A stretch of DNA of 64,000 bases from Cucumis sativus (lineage: Eukaryota; Streptophyta; Magnoliopsida; Cucurbitales; Cucurbitaceae), in contig NC_026659.2 of assembly GCF_000004075.3 (NCBI RefSeq), positions 15,208,272 through 15,272,271 of the forward strand, written 5' to 3'. The notes beneath the pieces were generated by a model, which saw only the letters and a program-made list of their open reading frames with translations, did no database searches and had not been told where the DNA came from. Below are positions 13,859 to 25,184 of the stretch, piece after piece. The position numbers and the translations under genes were made by a program. How positions within the stretch are numbered: position 1 is the first letter of the stretch; the number at the start of each line of letters is the position of its first letter.

Positions 13859-14882
13859 TGTTCACACGAGATTTTCGGAGAAATTTGATTCGTGAATTTG
13901 TACTTGAGATGATGTTGTATATTTGTTGATTTTGTTGCAATGCAGTTCAATCTCTAGAATTTGATCATCTGATTCTCTCTCAACTGGATGCTTATGCTTG
14001 ATTTTGAGGAAGCGAATCACGTGATGTTTTTGAAGTTTGTTGCAAGTCTACGCTTGATTTAGAGAAGCGGAACACGTGATGTGATTCAAGTTGGTTGAAT
14101 GTCTATGCTTGATTTGAGGAAGCGGAGCACGTAATGTTCTTGAATTTGGAGTCTTAGAAGAACTTTGTATCTTCAAAAGAGCCTCAATGTTCGAGGGAAG
14201 TTGAAGTCTTAAAAGGAAGCTTGTATCTTCAAATGAGCTTCAATCTTCGAGGTTGGTCGACTTCAGGCTCTTTGGAGAATTCTCTCTAGACCTTCAAGAG
14301 TAAAAAATTTTCAATCGAACTCCTCTATTTATAGAGTTTACTGGTGGACTTTATGGGCTTGAGCCTGGTTGGTTCATGGACTAGACCCATGGATTCAACC
14401 ACATGGACTTAGGTTATATTTAGTCTTTTGGCTCCATTAAGCTTATTTTTGGGCTTAATTGAACTTAGTCCAAGTAAATAATATTTAATTGAACCAAAAT
14501 GATTAACTTAATCCAACGGTTACAATAAAAACACGTGGCATTATTAGAATTGACCAATTTATGTTTTCAATTCTTTAATTTGGGGCACATGTCAATTTTA
14601 ATTAGTCCCAAATTTAATTATTTGCACTTTTCATCACTAATTTAATAAATGATGTGACAATTTGTGATTGGTCTCAAAATTTCTTACTTAAGAGTGTCCA
14701 AATTTTATATCATAAGTCATCATTACATCGTTTCAATTTATTGTTATTATCTTAATTAAAAATGTATGTATTTTCATAATCTTTATAAATGATAATATAT
14801 CTACTTCTATTTCAAGTGTGAACTATCTCATTAAACAATATCAATCACACTTTTCTATTTAAATTCTATACAAATCTCAACA
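13859..14882. mobile_element. Possible solo LTR
   Basis: The segment begins TGTTCACACGAGATTT and ends AAATCTCAACA, so it has TG...CA ends with short inverted similarity, as LTRs do. Inside are three diverged copies of a unit reading CTTGATTT-GAGGAAGCGGAACACGTGATGT (13997-14140), followed by two GAAGTCTTAGAAG/TTGTATCTTCAAA units. No matching 5-bp target duplication was found (GTGAG against AACTC), which lowers confidence. It lacks coding sequence. Confidence 0.35.
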
Positions 14883-15768
14883 AACTCCACTGAATCAATA
14901 GTAATTTCCATTTTTTGAATTCGGCTAATTATGATTCCTAATTAACTTAATTCTAATAATGAATATTAAGTAGTATACTCCAACTCTCAATTTAGTGAAT
15001 GCAACAAATTAGCATGGAAAAGTGAGTAAACAAGGATTTCCTTCGTTAAGAGTATAGAAAATTTAAGGATAATTTTTATTAATGGCTTGTTTGCTTATTT
15101 TGTAAATGAGAAATTTAGGATAATCACAAATTATCGTGATATCTATGATGTAAACCCTAAAAGTTATGAATTTGATTGGATCGAGTATTTAAAGTCACTC
15201 GAGTCCTAAGTTCACACCCCTTGTTAAGTCTATGATAGAAATTTGGGCTTTTAAAGCCTAAATAGGGATGTCTTCTTACAAATTGGAACAAATGTTAACA
15301 AAATTTTCATGAGAATAACAAAATTTAGTATAACAAGCTGAAAAATAGCAAATCTGAAAAATATTAAGAATTATGGCAAAACTGTTGGTTACATAATTTT
15401 TTGGATTTTTTTATACCCGTTTATACTTTAGTAGAATAGTACATGTTTTCAGATACAGTATATTTGTCAAATAACACATAATCACATACAGTATTTGCAA
15501 ACTACAATTAGTTTTAGAAAGTATTAACTAATTTGGATTAACAAGATTTCATCTATATCCCATAAATATAATTCATAACAAATTTTCGGATTTTAGTATT
15601 TAAATCGAATTAATTAACATTTATTTATTTATTTCAAGTTTAATAAATATTTCTCCTACAAAATTGCTAAAAGATTTTCAACCGTTCCTCATTCAAAATA
15701 TTATAAAATTTAATCACTAAAACAATGACAATCACACTACTTCATTGTTTTCATACGATAATACATAA
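14883..15768. other. AT-rich spacer
   Basis: No gene, RNA or clear repeat boundary seen. The sequence is strongly AT-rich up to the CATAA target site of the Ty3 element. Confidence 0.4.
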
Positions 15769-17953
15769 TGTAGATATCGAATTTTGTCCTGCATTTTATT
15801 TATTTATTTATTATTTTTTAATAGAATATGAATTTGAATTTAAATTTAAATTCTTAATTCTTAAATTTTAAATTTATGTTTAAAACAAAAATAAAAACAA
15901 AAACATATTTAAATTTAAAATTAAAAATAAAAGTTTTTCTTCTTCCTATTTTTTCTCAACCATCCCCTATTTTCGTTTTCTTCGTCACCACGCTCTGTTT
16001 TACAGGCTCCCACTTTCTTCCAATCTCTCATCTTCTCCCACTCTCCCACATTCTTTCCCTGTGCTCCACTCCACTTCACTATGTAAAAAAAATAGAGAAG
16101 ATTCAATTTTGGGGTTTTAAAGGGAGACACACGTGAAAAGATTTTTTGTATGTGTTTGTGATTTGGGAAGATTTTTAGGGGCATGCGTAAAAAAGAAAAT
16201 TTTTCATCTGTGATTTGGGAAGAGGTGGAGAAGATAAAGAACCTTTTGCATTTAAGGCAAACCTATTAATAAGTTCTTTTTTTTCATGCTTGATGATTTT
16301 GGGTTAATTATTTGACACCCATTTGATTCATGTCTTAGTTATTCATTTAAATCACTCATTAATTAGTTGATGTATTAATCATTTGGCACCCATTTGACAT
16401 TGTTTAATTATTTGCATCCTTTTAATTATTTGGCACCCATTTCACGTTCATTATGTGTAAGTCATTTGACATGTTGATTTAATTATTTGCATCTTTTTTA
16501 ATTACTTGGCACTCATTTCACATTCATACTGTGTAAATTACTTATGTTGATTTAATTATTTACATCTTTTTTAATTACTTGGTACCCATTTTACATTATG
16601 TGTTAACTGCTTGTATCTCTATGTTATCCTGCGTTAATAATTATTCATGATTAATTAATTAGCATCCGGTATTTGACAATACCCATTTTCTATTTGGCCA
16701 ATTAATTAAACGCTGTATTTGATGTTTTTAATTTTTGACATCTTGAGTTAATTGTTTAGCACTCACCATGTCAATTACTCATCCGAATTATTTGCATCAT
16801 GTACATTTTGCTTTAATTATTTTTACATCCATTTGGCTAGTGTGTTATTTATTTGTTTATTTGTATCTTGCATTAAACCTACTTTGATTACTGGGAACCC
16901 CATTTGACATTATGCAGTTGATTATTATTCGACGTCCATTTGACATCTCGTTTAATTATTCATTACCATGGCCTGATTAATTATTTTGTATGCTTGTGTA
17001 TTAATTAATTATTTTGCATCATTCTGCATTAATTAATTAATTATCTTGCATATTTCTGCATTAATTAATTAATTATCTTGCATTAATTAATTAATTGTCG
17101 CATTAATTAATTAATTGCAGCATTAATTAATTAATTATATTGCATCATTCTACATTAATTAATTATCTTGCATGGTGTAGTAATTAATTATTTTGCATCC
17201 TACTGCATTAATTATCTTGTATTTATTTTATCTCAACATATTACCCTTCAAGTATGTATCAAATTTCGTAATGTTTTGTCATTGTTATTATTCATTTTCC
17301 AATTTAAATATAAAAATGTAAATTGGAGAAAAAGTATTGTTTTTTATGGATTTTATAATTTAAATTCCACGAACTCATGAAATTTCTCCGTTTGAAATTT
17401 AATTAATAGATTGTTTTTTAATAAACACATTTCATATTTTAAATGAGACTGACTAATATTTTCTATGAATTTATTAATTCTTAGATACATAAAATTTCTC
17501 ATTAAACACCTATCATAGAGATTAAAATATCAAATTTTGGTATCTTAATATTCTTAAGGTGAATAAAAATATTTTAAAATAAAAATAAATTTCATTTTTC
17601 TAATGGCTTCTATGCCACCTATAATTATCAATTCATGTTTGGGTTTTATTTTCTTCGATGTGAATTGAAAACCATTGGACATTTAAAAAATACATAAATA
17701 AATGATGTTAACATTTAATTGGGTAACAATTTTACATTTTATGGGTGTTGTAGGGTGTTAACATCTTCTCTACACACAACTGACTCCCGAACCTAAGTCT
17801 CATGAATTTACGTAAACCATATTTTTTATTTATTTTTCTTTGGGTGACCAGTCACACCTTAATATGATTGGTGACAACTCCAAAACAATTTATTTATTGA
17901 AATTAAATAAATGATGGAGGTCGGCCGCTTCGCGTAGCGATCACGTCGCGACA
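15769..17953 (+). repeat. 5' LTR of the Tat-type element
   Basis: It starts TGTAGATATCG and ends GTCGCGACA. A pyrimidine-rich TCTTCTTCC tract with CCACTCTCCC lies near 15940-16060, a long TTAATTA-rich repeat block follows, and the terminus carries a small GC-rich island (CGCTTCGCGTAGCGATCACG at 17926-17945) within otherwise AT-rich sequence. Confidence 0.88.
16290..17220. repeat. LTR-internal degenerate TTAATTA/ATTTGGCACCC repeat block (5' copy)
   Basis: About 0.9 kb made of degenerate units combining TTAATTATTTG(G/C)A with (CACCCATTTGACAT or CATCATTCTGCA). The 3' part (16980-17220) condenses into CATTAATTAATTAATTATCT-type words with perfect TTAATTAATTAA palindromes. The block recurs in the 3' LTR. 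Confidence 0.8.
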
Positions 17954-18851
17954 GCTTGCGACTCCATTGGAGACATTGCAATGTGTAAGAGAGTCGAACC
18001 AGTACATTTTTATCTATTATTCTTATTATATTATAATATGTTTGTTCACATAATCATATATTTTTTATTTGAATCATATGTAATATTTTGTATTATGTTA
18101 TTCGTACATTTTTTTCCAGCATGCATTTACATACACTCACAAGCCCTCTACCCGAGCTACAACCTTAGACTAGAATTGAGAATGGAGTAGTGTTGACCTT
18201 CGAGGGGTTTCGACTCCCATGGAGGCACATGAAAAATCCCCGCTCAGATTAATTCTTTTGTTATTTCTTAAATAACATTAGAATAAGTTTGAGGACATTT
18301 TTCTTATAAGAGTTTAGATGATACCAACACCATGTCATTTTCTTTCTGGTATATTTGATCCAAAAGTCAACTGTTCAAATTTTATTTATTTATTTATTTT
18401 AACAAAGTTTCACATTTTCCTAAAATTTTAAATAATACATATTTCATTTTTTTAGAAAAAAAAGTTCAATAATAGTATTTTCTATATTATTATTATTTTG
18501 AGTTTGATTTTAATTTTTATTTATCTTGATTCCCTAGAAATTAGGTCATTTGACTTCATGCATACTTTAAAGAAACTAATGTTTACCTTGTAGAGGTACA
18601 TGGAAACTTTTACATTTTCTAAATATTAAAAAACAATCAAGCTAAATTACATGAAATTCTTCTTTTCTTTCTTTTCTTTTTTACTTTTTGATTTTTAATT
18701 TTTAATTTTTCTTTTTTTTCTCTTTCTTCCCTTACATTTTGGTCTTCAAAGTTTTCAAAATAATTGAAGGAAACATAGCTCGCCCTACTCCAATCGCCAT
18801 CCTTACAATACAAGGCACAAAAGTCTAATCATGGAAGAATAAAATAAAGAC

Positions 18852-20487
18852 ATGGATAAAATGAGACAAAATATTAATAGTTTTGGGGAACAAGTTTAAA
18901 AAATATTGGATTTGCTTTCAGTAGGAAAATGGAAAGTTGTCATAGAAACAACACAATCAAGCAATCCTGTTCAAGACACCAATGATCTCATTTATCCCCC
19001 AGGATTTACGCCACGCCACATGAATGTTTCATAGTCGCAAACCACTCAACAGTATGTTGCTATGAATCCGCTTTTTAATATTCCACCTCATGTCCCAGAT
19101 GTAGAACAATTGGACGCTTAGGCTAAAATTCAAGACATGAGTCAAAATGATAACACTCCGGCTAAGCAAAAACTAGATATTTTGGAAGAAAGATTGCGAG
19201 CAATTGAAGGGATTGACATTTGTGGAAATATAGATGCAACACAGTTGTGCTTAGTGCCAGACTTGATCATTCCAGCAAAGTTTAAAGTTCCCGAATTTGA
19301 CAAATATGATGGATCATCGTGTCCAAAGAGTCATCTTATAATGTATTGTAGAAAGATGGCAGTGCATATTGGTAATGATAAATTGTTGATCCATTGCTTT
19401 CAGGACAGTCTGACTGGTTCAGCTACTCGATGGTATATTCAATTAGATAATACACACATTCATGTTTGGAAGGATTTAGTTGATGCATTTCTAAAGCAAT
19501 ACAAACATAATATTTTGATATGACTCCAAATCGTTTAGACTTACAACGGATGGAGAAGAAGAGTTCGAAAAGCTTTAAAGAATATGCTCAACGATAGAGA
19601 GATATGGCCGCAAAGGTTCAGCACCATTAACAGACAAAAGAAATGACGTCTATGTTTATGAATACTTTGCGGGCTCCATTCTATAATCAAATGATTGGTA
19701 ATGCTACAACCAATTTTTGTGACATTATTGTTATTGGTGAAAAAATTGAATATGTGATAAAGCACGAGAGGTTAGCAGAGGCTTCAGCTGAGTATGAGGG
19801 ATTAAAGAAAGGAACAACATCTAAGAAGAAAGAAGATAAGGTTCATGCAATTGGTTTCCTAATTCAGGGAACCACAAATCGTTTTTTAGCCAAAGAAAAC
19901 ATAACCAAAATTTTTCTTCATATATAAGCAATGTTTCCCATGTCCCTCATAACAACTATGTACCAACTCACTCTTTCTCTAGAGCCCCAAAACTTGTTAA
20001 TTCAAACTCTTCTCGACCATTTGTACAAGGTCAAGATAGCGAGACCAACTAAGATACATGGTGATTTGATCCAATTCCCATGACATATATAGAACTTTTA
20101 CCTCAGCTAATTCAAAATCGATAGTTAGCTTCTATCCCAATTAATCGTATACAACCTCCTTATCCAAAATGGTATGATTCAAATGCTTAATGTGATTATC
20201 ATGCTGGAGGAGCGGGACACTCAATTGAAAATTGTTTGGCTTTAAAAAGGAATGTGCAATCTTTAATTAATGTTGGATGGTTAAGCTTTAAAAAAGATGG
20301 TGAGAAGTCGGATGTCAACAACAATCCACTGCCTAATCATGAAAATCCAAAAGTGAGCGTTGTAGATTGCTTTGTTGAAAAGTGTAAAAATGAAGGAGAA
20401 ACAGTTTATGCATGTCCACCTGATTTCAAGCTTAACACTTGGGATGTTGTAGATCTACCTACATTTTCAAAAGAATTACAAGAGTAA
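18852..20487 (+). pseudogene. Tat-type gag, decayed
   Basis: From the ATG at 18852 the frame shows IYPPGFTPRH, then a capsid-like region with FKVPEFDKYDG (19293 on), YCRKMA, QDSLTGSATRWY and a KDLVDAFLKQYKHN segment, all matching the retrotransposon gag core of Tat elements. A downstream C-terminal part reads LALKRNVQSLIN (about 20240) and PNHENPKVSVVDC. Stops interrupt it at about 18896, 19031, 19120, 19521 and 19594, among others. No protease could be recognised after it. Confidence 0.8.
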
Positions 20488-20815
20488 TGATTAAGCTTTT
20501 ATTTGTCAAATTTCTTTTATTTTGTAGTGACTCTACCCAAGGCCACAATATTTTGTTTGCTTTACAACATGAATGTACTTTATTTTTTGTTATTTAATGA
20601 AATTTTCGCATTTTCCTTTCATTCTTTCTTATTTCTTCTTCTCTCTTCTTTCTTTCTTGGATTTTGCAAATTAAATACAAAAGTCCAAACTTTTTCATAG
20701 ATAACATTCATAAGAACGAAGATGTTAATAATTTCAGTTCTACCCTTGATACCTTAATATACACTATGGAATCTGACAAAAAGAGTGATGATGAAGATGC
20801 TGAGAAAATATCCTA
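20488..20815 (+). other. Pyrimidine-rich non-coding gap between gag and RT
   Basis: Where a Tat element normally carries its protease there is a T-rich stretch with a good 3' splice-site look (TTTCTTTTATTTTGTAG at 20510-20526). Ogre-type elements are known to carry an intron between protease and RT, so this may be a remnant of one, or simply a deletion scar. Confidence 0.35.
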
Positions 20816-20819
20816 AGAA

Positions 20820-23800
20820 TTGTTAAGAATGGTAGAGGAAGAAGATAAAGTCCTAGGTCCTCACCAAGAGCTAGTTGAAGTAATCAATTTGGGTTCTCAA
20901 GAAGAATCAAAAGATGTAAAAAGTGACACATCGATGACTAGTGAAACGAAAAAACTGATCAGTTTGTTACGTGAGTACTCAAATATTTTTACTTGAAGTT
21001 ATCAGAATATGTTGAGATTAAATACGAATATTGTAGTACATTGTGAAGCCGGAATGCAATCCAGTAAGACAAAAGTTACGTAAAATGAAGTTTGGTGTAT
21101 TGATTAAAATAAAAGAGGAAGTACAGAAACAAATTGAAGCAGGATTCCTCACAGCCTCCAAATATCTTGAATGGGTGCCAAACATTGTTCAAGTACCCAA
21201 AAAAGACGGAAAAGTGAGAATGTGTGTGGACTATAGAGATTTAAATCAAGTCAGTCCAAAAGACAACTTTCCTTTACCTCATATCAACATGTTGGTGGAT
21301 AACACTGTAGGATACTAACTTTCTGCTTCCTGGATGGCTTTTCAGGATATAAACAAATCAAAATGGCTAAAGAAAATAAAAAAAAATAAAAAAACAACAT
21401 TCATTACCCTTTCGAGAATATTCTGCTACAAAGTAATGTCTTTTGGTTTGAAAAGGCTAGGGCAACATATCAGCGAGCAATGATTACACTTTTTCATGAT
21501 ATGATGCATAAGAAAATAGAGGTGTATGTTGATGATATGATTGCAAAATCCAAGGCAAATGAAGATCATACAACTATACTTCAAAAATAGTTTGATCGGC
21601 TGAAAAAGTATCAATTGAAATTAAATCCATTCAAATGTACATTTGGGGAAACCTCGAAAAAACTGTTGGGATTCATTGTCTTTGAAGAAGGGATCAAAGT
21701 AGACCCAGAAAAAGTGAAGGCTATCATGGAAATGTAATCCCCTGAAACAGAAAAAAAGTTCGAGATTTTCTTGGAAGACTAAATTACATATCCAGATTTA
21801 TCTCGCATTTGACACCAACATGCGAACGAATCTTCAAGCGTTTATGTAAAAACAATCCAGAAAAATTGAATGAGGATTGTGAAGAAGCTTTCAACAAAAT
21901 TAAGCAATATCTGCAGAGCCCACCTGTGTTGATACCTCCAGCTCCAGGGCGACCGTTAATCCTATACTTGATAGTATTCAGCTTCTATGGGTGGTGTTCT
22001 AGGACAACATGACTTATCAGGGAAGAAAGAACACGTTATTTATTATTTGAGCAAAAAATTCACCGATTATGAGTTGAAATACTCAATGTTAGAGCAAACT
22101 TGTTGTGCTTTGGTATGAACCACTCACCATTTGAGGCAATATATGTTATATCATACGACATGACTTATTTCAAAAATGGATTCAATAAAATACATTTTTG
22201 AGATACCGTCATATCTGGTAGGATTGCAAAATGACAAGTTTTGTTGTTAGAGTATGATATTGTTTATGTTACTAAAAAAGCAATAAAGGAAAGTGCAATT
22301 GTTGATCATTTAGCTGCCCAACCAGTAGCAGATTACGAGCCAATGAGGGTTGATTTTTCTAATGAAAACATATTTCTAGTTGAAAATGATGCTATAGATC
22401 ATGAGACATAGATTATGCTTTTTTATGGTGCCTCAAATGAATTGGGGCATGGGATTAGAGTTGTACTAATTTCCCCAAAAGGAAAGGTATTTCCCTAACA
22501 GCTAAGTTATGTTTTGAATGCACTCACAATATCGCTGAATATGAAGCTTGTATTATGGGACTTCAAGCAGCAATCGACATGAGTGTTAAAAAGTTGAAAG
22601 TTTTGGGTGACTCAATGCTAGGAATACATCAAGTCAAGAAAGAATGGGAAGCAAGAGATGCTAAATTGGTGCCTAACAGTCAATACATTGCAAAATTATC
22701 TCAAAATTTTGAGAAAATTTCATTTGACCATGTTCATAGGGAAGACAATCGAATGGCAGATGCATTAGCCATCCTGGTAGTCATGTTTAATCTTAACCTT
22801 GAGTGTGAACTTTATCCAATCCAAATTACAAATCGAGATGCGTTGGCATATTGCATGAATATTGAAAATGATAATAACCCATGGTATTTTGACATCAAGC
22901 AATACATAAAGTGTAGAGAATATCCATATGGAGCTTCAGAGAATGACAAACGCACAATAAGAAGGTTGGCCACAAACTTTTTCTTAAGCGATGAAGTTCT
23001 TTATAAAAGAAACCATGATATGATACTCCTTCGATGTGTTGATGTAGAAGAAGCAAAACAAATTATGACAGAAATTCATGAAGAAATATGTGGAACACAT
23101 GCTAACGAACATATTATGGCTAGACAAATACTTATATTTGGTTATTATTGAACAAAGATGGAATCAGACTGCATAAAATATACAAGGGAATGCAAAAAGT
23201 GTCAAATTTAAATGGATAAGATTCATGCAGCAACATCTCCATTGCATGTCTTGTCAACACCATGACCGTTTTCTTTATGGGGAATGGATGTTATTGGACC
23301 CATTGATCCTAAAGCCTCAAATGGTCATCATTTTATTCTTGTGTCCATTGATTACTTCACTAAATGGATAGAGGCGACATCTTACTGCAGTGTTACAAGA
23401 GGAGTGATGCTCAAGTTTATCAAGAAAGAGTTGATCTGTTGTCATGGTTTACCGAAGGGTATTATTACAGATAATGCCAAGAACCTTAATAACAAAATGA
23501 TGGACGAACTTTATGAGAAATTCAAGATCAATCACAGAAATTCGACTCCATATCGCCCCAAGATGAATGGGGCAGTTGAGACAGCCAACAAAAATATTAA
23601 AAGAATCATTGAGAAGATGACAACAACATACAAAGATTAGCATGAAATTCTACCGTTTGCACTGCATGGATATCGCACATCAGTTCGTACTTCAACAGGG
23701 GCAACACCATTTTCTTTGGTTTATGGTATGAAAGTTGTCCTACCTTTTAGAAGTTGAGATACCTTCATTGAGAGTTCTCATGGAAGCTAAGTTAGACGAA

Positions 23801-24130
23801 GTTGAATGGATACGAGATCGTTATGAGCAGTTGAATTTCATTGAAGAAAAACGTTTGGCAGCATTAAGTCATGGACAACTTTACCAAAGAAGAATAATGC
23901 GAGCATACAATAAAAAGGTGCACCCTCGAAGTTTTCGAGAATGAGATTTGGTGTTAAAAAGGATGCTTCTATTTCAAAAGGATCGTCGAGGAAAATGGAC
24001 TCCTGACTATGATGGTTCGTTCGTGGTGAAATTTTTTTTTTTCAGGAGAAGCTTTGCTTTTAACCAATATGGATGGTGTTGAGTTAAAAAATCCCGTCAG
24101 TTTAGATTATGTTCGAAGATATTATGCGTG
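20820..24130 (+). pseudogene. Tat-type pol (RT, RNase H, archaeal RNase H, integrase), decayed
   Basis: RT begins near 20950 (LLREYSNIF) and continues with PVRQKLRKMK (21061 on), KKDGKVRMCVDYRDLN (21199 on), PLPHINMLVD and the catalytic YVDDMIAKS (21526 on). Stops or frame changes fall at about 21316, 21586 and 21736. An archaeal-type RNase H follows: FFYGASNELG (22420), HNIAEYEACIMGLQAA (22523 on), HREDNRMADALA (22735). Integrase shows GTHANEHIMARQ, the CX2C of a zinc-binding region, WGMDVIGPID (first Asp), ITDNAKN (second Asp) and MNGAVETANK (catalytic Glu, about 23565). Stops occur at 23149, 23209, 23263 and 23638. The integrase tail LVLKRML is near 23948. Confidence 0.85.
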
Positions 24131-24825
24131 AGGCCTTTTCATAGAAAATTTCGTAGTGTTGAAAGAAGTCGGGGGTATTTCTAGGCAACTTACATTTAGT
24201 TCATAGAATGTTATTTCCATTTGTATAAACTTCATCTTACCTCCTCTCTTTATACTTCTATTCTAAGAATCATTTTCATTTCTTATCATATTTATCAAAC
24301 ATTTGTTTATCTGTCAACCCTTTCTTTCATCATTTTTGAAATGTCATCAAATTATAGTAAACATCCATTATTCATCAGTCCATTAAATCTATCGTTAATT
24401 AACAAAGATTCAGTACAACTTATTGTATTTGCAAACCAAGTAAAAGCTATGATTTTCTCTTGAAGATTTAAGGAAATGTAGGCGTTTACAAGTCCAGAAA
24501 AATTTCTCTATGATTGTGAGTTGCTGCAATTGGAGGTCAACATCCTAAAAGATTCATGTTTTGTTAAGCCCAAAGCTAAAACAACATTATGTCTTTACAA
24601 CATAGTACAATATTTCGCAGTTTGGATTCATTTGTTTGATATGAAGAGTGGCGAGTTTGACAACTTTAAAAGTTCTCGTGATACATGTCTTATTCTATCC
24701 TACGACCATGCTAATAAATTGTTAATGATATTGGTAAAATGAAGTAGTGAGCTATTTATTTCTTTGAAAAGCACAATATTTTCAAATTAAATTTCAACTC
24801 AGCTTTAAAATAAGGATGAGTCCAC

Positions 24826-25118
24826 TTTATCAAACCTAGTCCTAGAGCAAAGGTTGATGTTTTTTTTTTTTAAATTTGGTTAAATCGAGCCCAGATCTGA
24901 AGCTGGGGCTGAAGCCTGTCTATCAGGTCATTTATCTTATTTATCAAACTTAGTCCTAGAGCTAAGGTTGATGTTTTTTCAAATTTTGTTAAATTGAGAC
25001 CAAATCTGAAGTTGAGGCCGAAGTATATCTATCAGGTCATTTCTCTTATTTATCAAACCTAATTTTAGAGCTAAGGTTGTTGTTTTTTTTTCTCTCAAAA
25101 AATAAAAAAAAATTGGCC
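24826..25118 (+). repeat. ~110-bp tandem repeat in the 3' untranslated region of the Tat element
   Basis: Three diverged units start with TTTATCAAAC at 24826, 24940 and 25049 (114 bp, 109 bp, partial third). Shared text includes CTAGAGC(T/A)AAGGTTGATG and CTATCAGGTCATTT. Tat/Ogre elements are known to bear such repeats just before the polypurine tract. Confidence 0.85.
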
Positions 25119-25184
25119 CGAATACCTTATCTATTTTCTTTGTCCACCTTTAAATATTTTCAGGATGGACAAAGGGGGGCAAAC

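Noticed and set aside
16980..17200. Dense TTAATTAATTAA palindromes that could suggest an origin or hairpin array
   Set aside because: They are part of the LTR-internal repeat present in both LTRs of the Tat element.
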